A stretch of DNA of 64,000 nt from Chrysomallon squamiferum (lineage: Eukaryota > Mollusca > Gastropoda > Neomphalida > Peltospiridae). The translations under genes and the position numbers were made by a program. The first letter of the stretch is position 1, and each line of letters starts with the position of its first letter. Below the pieces are notes generated by a model. That model was given only the letters and a program-made list of their open reading frames with translations, was not told the origin of the DNA and did no database searches. The DNA lies in contig CM022672.1 of NCBI GenBank assembly GCA_012295275.1, positions 3,139,943 through 3,203,942 on the forward strand, written 5' to 3'. Positions 38,601 to 51,271 of the stretch are shown here, in pieces.

Positions 38601-40059
38601 CACAAACAAATTAAATGTTTTTATCTCACACATCATTTCGGCTCTTTCCACACAACAAAGAAGGACCAACAAAAAACAAACAACAAAGGTCAAAGCTGGC
38701 ATTTTTGGCTTCATTGCCAACATTTTGTCAATAAAATCATGTTTAATGTCACCCACCAGCAGAAATTTATCATCGTCCTGGTAAAGGACATGAGAAAAGT
38801 CTCTCTCCGAGTGAAAAACAGCGTGGGCTGGGATGTTTGCTCAGAAAATGTGTTTCCTCCATTTCTTGTCATCTCATGCCTTATGACATGTGGATTAGAG
38901 CAGCAGTTTAGGAGCCACAGCGTATAGACTCTTCATTCCGATTTGTTTGTTTCTCAAGCAAATTAACTCACAAAGAAACTTTTAGTCCCATTTAAAAACA
39001 CTGTTCAAGGAATCACAGTAATTTGTAAATTTGATGAGAACAATTTTTGTAAAATATTGTTTCTCTTAGACTAAGTTGTTGCCTTTTTTTTTAGTTTCGT
39101 CGCGGTTTTAATTAAATGACTAATTGCTTGGGGTTTTATTATTATTATTATTTTATTTTATTTTATTAAATGACTAATTAGGGTATTTTAGAAATATGGT
39201 TTAAAATTTTGATTTTAAAAACATGAAAAAAAATTACCTTGTCATGTTCACCATGTGTATAATGATCTTTATCAGTATATATAAAATGTGTAAACCACAA
39301 TAAAAATTAAATTATTTTATATTGAAATTTACCTGCTTTAAATTGCATTTTGTTTTCTATTGCAAATTCTGTTTTTATTATTTTTTAAATATATCTGTGA
39401 TAAATATATTTTTAATCTTTTTGAGAATACTTTTCCTTTAAAGTATTTGTGTGCAAACATTATTGTTTCTATTTCACTATTTTTAAAAACAAAATTGTTT
39501 TATTTATAGCTGTTATCGAGATATATTTTGTTACACACATGTTTCTCTTTTAAATAGCATCTTGCATAATTTCTTTTGCTTTAAATTATATTTTATATGT
39601 GTTTATTATAATTGTTTTCTGTAACACTAAATAATTTAGCAGTAAGAAACCACTTCAGCTGTTAGTTTTAAAAATGCAAAACATGAAAATCTTTTTCAAA
39701 TCAATCACTGCATGACACTTTAAAATTAATTTCTTTTTGTTCTAAACCATCGTTCTTTGAAACAAAGATCCATTCCAATCATTAACACCAGAAATTTAAT
39801 TTAATTTCTTTATTTGCCTTTGGTCCTAGAAAAAAAGAAGAAAAAGCTTTTGAATATTTTTTTCTAATTAATATTTTGAAGAAAGAAAGAAAAAAAAAGA
39901 AGGTAATAAACTAGATATCCCTTTACGTGAAGTGAGTGGGCAAATTGACAATGGAGTCAAATGAAGGTAATTTGATTGGCCTTTAATACAAGGACAATGG
40001 CAGATATCATCACTTAGAGACGCAGGAAGGGCACTGATTGATAAATTAGCCCCAACAAC

Positions 40060-40445
40060 TTGTGATACATCATCATCAGCAGTGTACCTCGGAGACTCTC
40101 AAATGTTTTCCTTGGACTGGAGATAATTTCATTAAGTGGTCAGTAGCAGGCATGCACATGAAACGCCATCACCTTACACCCCTCTGGAAGCCTGTCCCCG
40201 ACATGGTTACACCCTGCGTATGCACACACCCCTGTCACGAATACACCCTTTAGAGGCACGTCCCAGGACATATGTTCATCCCTGCAAGCAGGGGAGATCG
40301 AATCTTCAACACTGCGTCCCATGGGACAACGTTTATTGGCTTAAACTGAGCAGTTCCTGTCTCGAAGGCAGGCAGCGAGATTACAGCAATTGCTTGCAGT
40401 TTATTTTGCAGTCTCCTCAACCGAGATGGCATGGACACCAAACAG
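40060..40445. promoter_or_regulatory. GC-rich intronic island with palindromic motifs
   Basis: Roughly 50% GC inside a much more AT-rich intron. It contains GTCCCATGGGAC (40316-40327), a perfect palindrome with the TCCCNNGGGA core of EBF/Collier factors; CCCTGCAAGCAGGG (about 40280-40293); and CCTGTCTCGAAGGCAGG (about 40357-40373). Open frames on both strands have no domain. Candidate conserved non-coding element or old SINE; undecided. Confidence 0.35.
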
Positions 40446-41849
40446 AGTGGCTAATATTGTTCTTTTCTTTCTTTTTTTTAAAAAGAAAATTGGTTAATTA
40501 CTGACAACGAGAGATGCTTGGGAGCATGTACAGGGCTAGAAGTCAATTTGTAATAATCTCTGTGGATTTCGCATTGTTTCCTTGTCTCACAGGAAGATTT
40601 GGCTAAATCTCTTGATTGCTGTCGTCTGTCCAACCAATCATTGAGGGAGGGGAAAAAAATTGAACCGTTTGTTAGAAGAAGAAGAAAAAAATCTTTTGTT
40701 TTAGTATCTTGGGGCACTCATATTTATTTAATTTACCCAAGGAAGATATTAATAATGCACATGGTTCTGTCGTTGTTACTTGGATTATAATTACATTCTT
40801 TGTGCACTTCTTTCTTCTTCTGGCCCATTTCTTCTTTTCACTGTTTATATCAGAAATATACATTCACTGTGTTTGAAACTAGTTAAAATAGCTATTTTCT
40901 TTAATTAATTTACATGTAATATAAGACCTATAAAAATGTTTTTTAAAATTCAAAAATTTATTTGTATTGTATCATAATAGGAAATTTGATTAACTTTATT
41001 TAATCTAATGCTTTTTTTCTTCAGTTTTTTAAAGTAATAATATTCTTAAAATGTCTTAGAAATAAATGTATAATATATCAGCTGAAGTTTGATTAAATAT
41101 ACTTTCTACAGTGTATTTGAACACTCTTTTTCAAAACGTCTTTAAAAATGGAGAAGTTACTGTAACCTTAAGTATTAGAAATACAAGGGGTTTTTTTTCT
41201 TTTTCTTCTCCTTTTTTCTTTTTTTTTAATTTTTTTTCTTTCTTTTCTTTGTCTTGTCTTTTCTCATGCTTTTCTTCTTTTTTATACATATTTTTAAAAA
41301 ATTTCTTTTAAGTTTAAACTACCAAAGGAAATAAAATAGTGTTGAAAAGTTAAATTCTGATAGATCTAAGTTTGTGTCTCAGATGACATCAATTAATTTC
41401 AGTCTTCTTAAACCTTGTTCAGTTAAGTCATTTATTTTATCTGTGAAAGAATAAAACAAACCTTGTACAGTTTTTTATTTTGTTTTCTTCAATTTCCATT
41501 CTAATGTTTTGATATATATACATCTATGTATGTGTGTTTTTGTGTGTGTGTGTGTGTGTTTGTCTGTGTGTTTGTCTGTGTGTGCGTCTAATTGATTAAC
41601 CTAAACATTTATTTTTGACTACTTGTATCGAATTTTTAAAACATGACAAATTTAATAATAAAATAAAATTGATAACTTTTTAAACAATAATAATAATAAT
41701 AAAAAAAACCTTTTATCTTTAAAATGTATTTAGTTTTTATTATCTTGCACATCATTTCTTGTTTTCAACCAATTTCTATCTTAATTCTCAAATGTCCATT
41801 TAAAGACCCATTAATCTGAACATTTTGTCTCCGCTGGTTATAGTTTGTT

Positions 41850-41930
41850 TGTAAGGTCATCAGTGGGGTTCTGACCCCAGACCAGGTCAGTTGACCCTTC
41901 ACAAGGAAACTTGCCAGGTCCTAGCTGACC
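41850..41930. promoter_or_regulatory. Cluster of nuclear-receptor half-sites
   Basis: AAGGTCA (41853-41859), TGACCCC (41872-41878), AGGTCA (41884-41889) and TGACCC (41892-41897) lie within 45 bp, and another TGACC is near 41926. The third and fourth form an inverted repeat with a 2-base spacer. The words are seen; receptor binding is inference. Confidence 0.4.
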
Positions 41931-42048
41931 ATCTGCTGACAACCAGAGTGTCCACTGTTGTCCACTGTAATTAAATGAGATCCAGTTGCAGAAATGGACT
42001 TCTGCAGGGTAGTGATTAGGAAGGTTAATGGATTAGCCAGAATCATAA

Positions 42049-42260
42049 TAATGTAGTTGTTAAGCTACTTGTCAATGTACTGAATTTTAGTAAGTGTGTA
42101 AGTGTGTGTCTTTCACATCTATATATATATATATATATATATAAACAATCTGTCTGTTGTCTATCTTTGGTATTATAAATCTTTGCATGCACCTGCATGC
42201 ACATACAAAAACAAAACACATAAAATACATTTTAGAACAGAGTAGCTGTATATGTGTGTG

Positions 42261-42315
<55 letters not shown>

Positions 42316-42462
42316 ATCTTTTTTTATAATACCAAAGATAAACAACAGACAGATTGTATATATATATGTGTGTGTGTGTGTGTGTGAATACACACAGACA
42401 CACACACACACTTATTAAAACTCATTATGCTGCAGTTGACAAGTTCCTTCCTAACTACATTA
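42049..42462. mobile_element. Foldback (inverted-repeat) structure of about 414 bp
   Basis: A 35-bp arm at 42145-42179 (ACAATCTGTCTGTTGTCTAT...) is matched in reverse complement at 42323-42357 with one mismatch. Weaker pairing extends outward: AATGTAGTT...CTTGTCAA...AGTAAGTGTGT on the left matches the reverse complement of the right side to 42462. The loop is a GT satellite of about 55 bp and AC-rich sequence. It looks like a non-autonomous foldback/MITE-like element with no coding content. Target-site duplications were not identified. Confidence 0.55.
42260..42315. repeat. (GT)n microsatellite inside the foldback loop
   Basis: About 27 GT units between the inverted arms. Confidence 0.96.
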
Positions 42463-42463
42463 C

Positions 42464-42502
<39 letters not shown>
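42460..42502. repeat. (GT)n(AT)n compound microsatellite
   Basis: A short GT run passes into about 26 bp of AT right next to the foldback structure. A second AT pair, interrupted by a C, is at 42771-42806. Confidence 0.9.
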
Positions 42503-43310
42503 TGCATAAAGATATGTTTATTAACTTTACATGTGTGTATATCTAACTGACTTTCTCTATCAGGAAAGATTGAATGATGACTGATAACCATCATATTCAC
42601 CTGACACACAGTTTTACTTATTTTAAAAAACTAAATGAAAGAAAACAGAAACTCTCTTTTATCTTAGAGTCGCTTTAAAATTGATCAAGTGTCCATCATC
42701 AAAGGCATGTCAAGTGCATGTGAAGAAATACTTACATTTACAAAATTAAGACATCTTAGATAGGTGAGTGTATATATATATATATATATATCATATATAT
42801 ATATATACTTTTATTTTTTATATTGCATCTAAGATCACATCTGCAGGTTGTCAGGGTAACATATGATGCATTTAAAACAGACTAATTTTGTTTTTCATGT
42901 GAAAAAAACATACCCAAAACCCTCGTAAATAAAGAAGTGAACTTGGTTGGGAATGTTTACATTTCTTGTTCAGTCTGACACACAACAGAACACTGTTTGA
43001 AACAGTGCGTTGATGTAAGTGTGCCGGTTTTTTTCAGTTGAATCTGGATCCATAGTAAACAATAATACACATATTACTTTACTAAGTGTCATAGACAGAA
43101 CTGGGGAGTTTTTTAAACGAAGATTATACACAGATAACAGGCACTGATTATCAAGCTGTGGAAAGATGGTGGTGTATGTTAATTATGGTGGATGTTGCCT
43201 TCAGGAGGAAACTAATTTGTTAATATAAAAAAAAAAAAAAAATAAAAAATAAAAAAAAATTAGGTTTGAATATACTGAAGTGAGTGTTCCTGAATCTGTG
43301 AAAGAAATTA

Positions 43311-43315
<5 letters not shown>

Positions 43316-43356
<41 letters not shown>
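43316..43356. repeat. Poly(T) tract, 41 bases
   Basis: 41 consecutive T. A run of 16 A at about 43226-43241 sits 75 bp upstream. Confidence 0.97.
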
Positions 43357-43359
<3 letters not shown>

Positions 43360-44278
43360 GGTAGGAGTTTTAAAGATTATTTAAAAAAAAAACCACACCA
43401 TATCTTCTGATTTCACATCTTCTGGAAAAAGGAAATTTACAGATTTTTAAAATGTATTTGTTGTTATCTTTTACATACATAGATGCAGTCACGTATACAC
43501 AAACACATGCACACACTAAAGCACCCATTTCTGCTTCTAGAAACATATCACAGCAAGTTCTAACACCTGGAACTGGTCAGTGCTTCATGCTAAGTGACCC
43601 ATGGTCAGTGTGGGAAAATGACAATTGTCTGGAAACAATTAGTTACCATTTCACATAAAATACCTCCCTGTCGTTTAACAACATATGTTCCTCTCTTTTT
43701 TTCTTTCACTTTACAACTTCTTTTTTCATTGCCACTGCTTGACCAGCAAAATGTTTTTTTTAAAAATTTCAGTAAAACATACCAGAAACATTTGATTGAT
43801 TGCTTATGCCTAAATTATGGCTGTTTGAAACAACTACTACATAGATTTAACCAAAAGTTCTGACAGACTGAAGAATTACTTGCGAAATTTAGCAGTCAGC
43901 TTCCCATGTTTTGTCACATATTTAGTGAAAAGAGAGAATGTTTTCGCTTTGACAGGGTGGGTTACCTGTCAGCTGGGTATGGCAGACTCTACAATGTGGT
44001 CATTGTGCACACTGGACAGTGTGGCATTCTGAAATAGTATATGTGTACATGTATGTTCACATAGGAAATGACTGGTTCCTGTCTTAGGATATCACCTTTA
44101 TTCTGTGAAGATGAGAATTCTGAGCTGCACTGGGCCATTCAACCTGAGTAAGATACCTTAAGACAGTTTTATCCTGCAATCCTTAATAAAAATAAAAAAC
44201 TTTTATTTCTCAACAGTAGTTTTTACTCCATTGTTTTTACATCAATATTCTAAACATATTATAGTACCCACAGTTTGA

Positions 44279-45545
44279 AAACAGTCTGTAGCTTCATAAA
44301 TATCATAACTTCTAAAACAGTCTGTATCTTCTTTAATATTATATAGCTTCTACAACAGTCTGTGTCTTCTTTAATATCACATAGCTTCTACAACAGTCTG
44401 TATCTTCTTTAATATCACATAGCTTCTACAACAGTCTGTATCTTCTTTTATATCACAGTCTGTATCTTCTTTAAAACAGTCTGTATCTTCTTTAATATAT
44501 AGCTTCTACAACAGTATGTATCTTCTTTAATATCACATAGCTTCTACATCAGTCTGTATCTTCTTTAATATATAGCTTCTACAACAGTCTGTATCTTCTT
44601 TAATATCACATAGCTTCTAAAACAGTCTGTATCTTCTTTAATATTATATAGCTTCTACAACAGTCTGTGTCTTCTTTAATATCACATAGCTTCTACAACA
44701 GTCTGTATCTTCTTTAATATCACATAGCTTCTACAACAGTCTGTATCTTCTTTAATATCACATAGCTTCTACAACAGTCTGTATCTTTTTTAATATATAG
44801 CTTCTACAACAGTCTGTATCTTCTTTAATATATAGCTTCTACAACAGTCTGTATCTTCTTTAATATCACATAGCTTCTACAACAGTCTGTATCTTCTTTA
44901 ATATCACATAGCTTCTACAACAGTCTGTATCTTCTTTAATATCACATAGCTTCTACAACAGTCTGTATCTTCTTTAATATCACATAGCTTCTACAACGGT
45001 CTGTATCTTCTTTAATATCACATAGCTTCTACAACGGTCTGTATCTTCTTTAATATCACATAGCTTCTACAACAGTCTGTATCTTCTTTAATATCAGATA
45101 GCTTCTACAACAGTCTGTATCTTCTTTAATATCACATAGCTTCTACAACAGTCTGTATCTTCTTTAATATCAGATAGCTTCTACAACAGTCTGTATCTTC
45201 TTTAATATCAGATAGCTTCTACAACAGTATGTATCTTCTTTAATATCACATAGCTTCTACAACAGTATGTATCTTCTTTAATATCACATAGCTTCTACAA
45301 CAGTCTGTATCTTCTTTAATATCACATAGCTTCTACAACAGTCTGTATCTTCTTTAATATCACATAGCTTCTACAACAGTCTGTATCTTCTTTAATATCA
45401 CATAGCTTCTACAACAGTCTGTATCTTCTTTAATATCAGATAGCTTCTACAACAGTCTGTATCTTCTTTAATATCACATAGCTTCTACAACAGTCTGTAT
45501 CTTCTTTAATATCACATAGCTTCTACAACAGTCTGTAGCTTCTTC
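44279..45545. repeat. 38-bp minisatellite, about 34 copies
   Basis: The unit reads CTACAACAGTCTGTATCTTC followed by TTTAATATCACATAGCTT. Most copies are exactly 38 bp and nearly identical. A 35-bp variant lacks three bases (TTTAATATATAGC), and single-base variants (AACGGTCTG, CAGATAGC, AGTATGTATC) are shared by neighbouring copies. The left edge (44279-44480) is more diverged and irregular. There is no spacer between units and no conserved open frame. It is intronic to IMP3. Confidence 0.97.
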
Positions 45546-46372
45546 TTCCAGTATATAACTGCTATGACATTTTATGCAGTATTATTTCAACAAGCATCTT
45601 TTCTTATATAAACACCCTATAGTTTAATATCTTGCAGCTTTTAAAATATCCTGCTGTTTTTAAAACCCTGTAGTTTCTGTAATAACACAGACTTCTAACA
45701 ACACCCAGCAGTCTCCAAGATGTCACTATACAAATATTTGTTTTCTTCTTCACATTGTTTTAAATGTCTGCTCCACTCTTAAGTTTCTTAGTGTGTTGGT
45801 CATGTTTAGTCATCTGTAAGAAATAGAACTTGAGACACAGAGAACGTGGGCTTTGGATTAACATTAAAACTGTTTATTTAAAATTATTTGTTAACATGTC
45901 TGACATGAATTTTTTTGTTGGGATTTTTTGAGTGTTTTTTTTTTTTTTTTTTTTTTTTTTTTTGGTTTGTTGTTGGCTCCTGTTGCCTTCCATATGACAA
46001 CAATTCTCAAAGAATCCCATTTGTGTCCACACTCAGTACATTTCTGTTTTCATTTAACTCGAGGTTTTTGTTTTGAGAATTTTCAAGAGTAGAAAAGGTT
46101 ACAAAGTGGAAAGGCTTATAATGACTGTAGACTGGATTCATAAAAGAAAAGTGCCTCATTTTCTAATTTCTTTTACAACCATAACTGAAAGAGATTGATG
46201 AACTTGCACCTTGCGTTTATAAGCAATATGTAAAAAAGCAGCTGTTTCTGTTGTTGTTGAGCATGGAGGTGATTTGTTTTCTTCCTTTTAAAATGTTATT
46301 TCCCATTCCAGACCTTATAATGTTTAATTATGATCATATAACAGTTGTGTATGATGTCAGCATGGTGTAATC

Positions 46373-46557
<185 letters not shown>

Positions 46558-46919
46558 TATGCTGGTGGATGTAGAGATAAAAGGTATGTACACCAACACT
46601 TGCTAATTCAAAATAAATAATAATTAAACAAGTTCTATTCTCAAGCCAGAAATTGTGGGTTTTTTTCATTTTTTCTATTTTAATTTTAATTTTATTTTTA
46701 GTATTAGAATTATTAGTACTGTTTTCCATAGCTACAACAGCTTTAACTATTGAATTATCTGAAATGAATCCGTCCTATTTAACGTTTCACATTTTTCTCA
46801 GACATAAAAACAACATTATCACTCATCAGTTAGACTGTTCTGCTATCTCTTTTTATTACTATTATTATTATATTTTTTTTTTTTCAACTCACACTTGTTT
46901 CTCAGTCTGTTAGCACAAG

Positions 46920-47270
46920 AAATGTCAGCTATTTAGGAATCTTCCCCACTAACTAGACAGATGAGGAATGCGATGCTCAAGTAACATTATGTGACATACA
47001 GCGCAGCTATTTGAGGCCAGGCTGAAATATATAAATAACCTTTAATAACAGAGAAAGATGAAGATCCTTTTGACAAAAGCTTAACTTCTGCCACTAACCT
47101 CTTATCAGAGTGATCTCCCTTATCAGCTGCTGACTCACCACAGTCTACTGTTTCTGCTTATGCAATTAGGGTGGAGACTGTCTTGTTTTATTTTCAGAAC
47201 ATTTCATCATGGGGCAGAAACTCTGGCAAGACGAAGGTTGTCTTAGTTTTGCACATGGACCTGGCAGCAC
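46920..47270. promoter_or_regulatory. GC-richer intronic island with GATA and AP-1/MAF-type words
   Basis: Two CTTATCAG words (about 47101 and 47119), TGCTGACTCACCAC (about 47128) and TTATGCAATTAG (about 47158) lie close together in non-repetitive sequence lacking a long frame. This is motif density only. Confidence 0.3.
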
Positions 47271-47271
47271 A

Positions 47272-47560
47272 AGTCATTATATCTGTTACATTACACTAGT
47301 TATTATATCTGTTACGTTACACTAGTTATTATATCTGTTACATTACACTAGTTATTATATCTGTTACGTTACACTATTTATTATATCTGTTACGTTACAC
47401 TAGTTATTGTATCTGTTATGTTACACTAGTTATTGTATCTGTTATGTTACGCTAGTCATTGTATCTGTTATGTTACACTAGTTATTATATCTGTTATGTT
47501 ACACTAGTCATTATATCTGTTATGTTACACTAGTTATTATATCTTGTTATGTTACACTAT
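47272..47560. repeat. 26-bp minisatellite, about 11 copies
   Basis: The unit is TTATATCTGTTACGTTACAC followed by TAGTTA. Position 5 of GTTACGTTAC varies (A, C then T) along the array. C types dominate the left half and T types (GTTATGTTAC) the right, so neighbouring copies share variants. Confidence 0.95.
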
Positions 47561-47815
47561 CATTTTTTAACTAATTTTTGGAAATATATTTTTATATTTT
47601 TTTGTTATTACATCAGCTGTATTTGTGTAAGCTCTCTGCTAGACAGTTCTGATTTTTCTTCCTGTATTTTTATCTTCTTGGTTTTCACTTAGTTTTTTTA
47701 TGAAAATGTTTGTACGATGTGTCAAATAAATGGTATTTCCTTGTTTTCCATGACTGTTTTGGTTTAAAAATGGATGTATGTTTTAAAAAAATGACTTTTG
47801 CTGATTACTTGGAAT

Positions 47816-47818
<3 letters not shown>

Positions 47819-47875
<57 letters not shown>
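47819..47875. repeat. (TA)n tract with central break
   Basis: About 55 bp of TA split by a single phase shift at about 47848. It is self-complementary. Confidence 0.93.
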
Positions 47876-47878
<3 letters not shown>

Positions 47879-48136
47879 AACTACAAAAAAATATTGCTGA
47901 TGTATTATTTTGTGTTTGGTATTCAATAATTAATTATTATTTTTATTTTTTTCTGTTGTGAGATATTTATAAGCATTCATTTCTTAGTTGACTTATTTGG
48001 TGTACTAATAATTTAATTTCTTTTGACTTAATTATTAAAAAAAAATTTATTTGTGGTTGTAGTAGTGGTTGTAATTCTGGTTTTATTTGCTTTTTAGTAT
48101 GTTGGGTTTTTGTATGCATTTGTGTATATGTGTTAT

Positions 48137-48162
48137 GTATGTATGTATGTATGTATGTATGT
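48137..48162. repeat. (TATG)n short satellite
   Basis: About six TATG units, followed by TCTG-rich sequence. Confidence 0.85.
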
Positions 48163-50249
48163 GTATCTGTGTCTGTTGATCTGTGTGCATCTGTTTGTCT
48201 GTCACTCTGTTTGTATCTCTCTTTCTCTGTGTATGTTTGTGTGTGTTATTTTTATTCATTTTTAATATTTCCATAAGATCAAGATGTATTATAAAGGTTT
48301 GAAGGATACAGAAAAAAATAAAAGGCCAAATTACTATATGTGAACATTTCACAAAAGTGTCTGCATGCAAAATGTATGTGTGTGTGTAATACAGAATTAA
48401 TAATCTTTTTATTTAAAAAAAACCCCCCATTAATATATGTATTTTATGTACAACTGGTTTATCTTTTGTTGTCTATGGGTAGGCACATATAGAGAATCAT
48501 TTGATGCTAAATAAAGAAAAGAGACTAGCCCATTATGTTACCTGTCTTATCTGTGTAATATTTGTATGTGATATCATATAACTTTTGTAGCTGCCTGGAT
48601 GATTCTTTTATGTAATACCATTTAATATTTCTAGATGTCTGTATGGTCCTTTTAAAGACACAGGTTTAATCCCTTTTATAACTGTGGATTAAATGTGTTC
48701 ATTAATAAAATGTTTCTTCCTTCACTGTGTTTGTAACAATGTCTTCTAGACATCACTATGTGTGGGAAAAGTGTAACAACATTGAAGGTGTATTTTATTT
48801 GTATAACAGGGTGAGGGAGTTGACACAGTTGATGATGGTTTGGTATCCATGAAGTTGATTATTAAAGAGGCGATGTAGTGAAAACAAGAAAAGTTATTGT
48901 ATCCTGGAAATCAGATTATGCTGATAGTCTCAGAGCTGGGGTGAAGTTTTGTTTAGAGACAGAGGGATTTTTAATCTGTGGAAAAATATTTATATATTTT
49001 TAAACAAAACAATATATATATATATATATATATCTATATATAACTGATAAATTCAGTCATTTTGTATATCCATTCATCATACGTTTTTCTGTCTCATATA
49101 TATATATATGTATCTGTGTGTGTGTGTGTGTGTGTTAGACTATTTATTTATTTACTGAATACATTTAAATTTAGCAGTGACATTAGTTCACTCCAGCCAT
49201 TTTTTCTATTAACAGAATCACTTTTTTTCTTTCTTGTTTTTTCCATAATATTATTGCTGTTGTTGTTATTGTTGTATTAGCTCAATCCCATTTAATCAAT
49301 GTTTATAGTACATTCTAATATTTAAAAATTAATTAATTTATGTTACTATTTTTGGGGGAAGTGGTGTTTAATACATTAGGGAAAATATTTTCAATTTGGT
49401 TTTTAAATCTAATTTGAAAAAGAAACAAATATGTAATAAAATAATTAAAAATTGAAAACTTAGACCAAATTGGTGGGGTAAACTTTAAATAATTTTTTTT
49501 TTTTAAATGAATTTAAAAAATTAATAAAGTATCAAAAAAATTATAATTTCAAACTAAATTTTAATAAATAAGATTTATTACAACTGTTACTATCCCCAAT
49601 TGAATTTAATAATGACAACAATCCCTAATATATATATACATATAATAAAATCTTTAAAAAAGCCAACATAAGCAAAAACCAACATACTATAAAACCCAAA
49701 TAAAACCGACACAAAATGCCTGCATGCACACACACACACACTAAAACAAATATATAATAAAAATACTACAAAAAACAAGAAGAAGAAGAAATGCACAAAC
49801 AATAAAGAAGAGATAAAAACAAAACAACCAACAACAGCAGCAGCGAAATAATTAAATGAACCCTCAAGAAACACAGAGACAATGAAAAATGATTTGGTTG
49901 CCTCCCAGAACCAGTCCAAGCGTTGTAATCAACTACACTGGTGCATGAGCCAACAACAGTATGACAGTGTGACTGGCTTGTAATCACTTGCTTGCTTGTG
50001 TTACTCAATTCTTGGCAATTGAGAAATGTTTTGTCTTCTGAGAGATATATCCAGTGCAGACTGCGGCCGTCTTTCAGTCCTTCTGTCAGAACATCAGTTA
50101 ATACTCTCCTCCGTTCTGTTGTTTCAATCTGGATTTCGCTTCTAGTCATTCGTTCAGAGTTTAAATGTTTTAGTCTTGCTTGAGTTGATGGGAATTTGAA
50201 GACTGCAAGGGAGATAGGAGGGAGGAAGGGATCCAGATATACAGCCGGA

Positions 50250-50316
<67 letters not shown>
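50250..50316. repeat. (GATA)n(GA)n compound satellite
   Basis: Three GATA units followed by about 25 GA units, then GATA/GACA-rich sequence to 50350. An (ATC)n/(ATT)n run is at 50388-50453. Confidence 0.95.
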
Positions 50317-50319
<3 letters not shown>

Positions 50320-51258
50320 AGATAGATATTGATAGACAGGCAGACAGACACAGAGTGAAACATAGTGACTGAATTTTATATTATTTTTATCATCATCATC
50401 ATCTTCATCACCATCATCATCATCATCATCATCATCATTATTATTATTATTATTTGTCAGTACTATTTGGTGTTTCACAGGTATTGTATATTTTAATATA
50501 AGTTGAGTTGAGCTTTATTTTTTGTAATGTTTAAGTTATGACTTAGGCTTATTAAGATAATTTACATTGTAACATGATAAAGGCTGGCTGAATGCTTTTA
50601 TCTGGGACATTTTCAGATATTTCTAACTCTGGTGTCAAAATATTAGAATTAATTCTGTTATTTGATACTTTGCATGAGGTTTTTTTTAGCTGGATATGTT
50701 TCAATTGAAGATAATCTTTTTTATATGAAATCTTGTACCTGTTTTTTAATTTTTATCAGGTACATTTCGCATTCATAAGTATGTACATGTTCAGATGTGA
50801 TCACCTCAGATTTCTCTTACAGAATTTTTATTACCAGATTAGTCTATGTAACATCCAGAATCAGCTATTATAAATCATACAGTCTATTTCTAATTTATTC
50901 TAACACCAAAGGTTCCACATACCCAATAAATCATTTTCAATACCTCGTTCTTCTAATATTAGGCTTAAAAAGCTTTTCTTACAGAATGGCAAGACAACAA
51001 CAACAAACAAACAAACACAACAAAACAAAACACCTCTTTGATAAAGATTTTAACTTGTTTATCAGAGAACTTGGTTACATTACATCAAAATGTATCTCTT
51101 TTTCTTTTGTCATTATAATAGCTGTCTTTGATAAAGCCCACACTTTGTCTGATGCAGAGTTGATTTAGATGATGGGGCTGGCTTGGCTGTAAAAAGAGAT
51201 GGAAGGGAAAGAAAAGAGAGGTGAAATAAAGCTGGTGAAATCAAAGAAAGCAGCAGGT

Positions 51259-51271
51259 GTTAATTATTAAC
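51259..51271. promoter_or_regulatory. Perfect HNF1-type palindrome
   Basis: GTTAATTATTAAC is an exact match to the HNF1 homeodomain consensus GTTAATNATTAAC, within a GC-richer island (51160-51420) that also holds AACACTGTTAATTG. Function is inferred. Confidence 0.4.

Noticed and set aside
40136-40504. 122-codon plus-strand ORF in the GC-rich island
   Set aside because: No domain, no splice context with IMP3, and frames are open on both strands, as expected from the composition.
44279-45545. CRISPR-like regular repeat array
   Set aside because: Units are directly tandem with no spacers, in a eukaryotic intron. It is a minisatellite.
49766-50149. 127-codon minus-strand ORF beginning MTRSEIQIETTERRR
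   Set aside because: The first 90 residues look reasonable in composition but match nothing I recognise, and the end is low-complexity Leu/Ser. Kept only as part of a possible conserved island.
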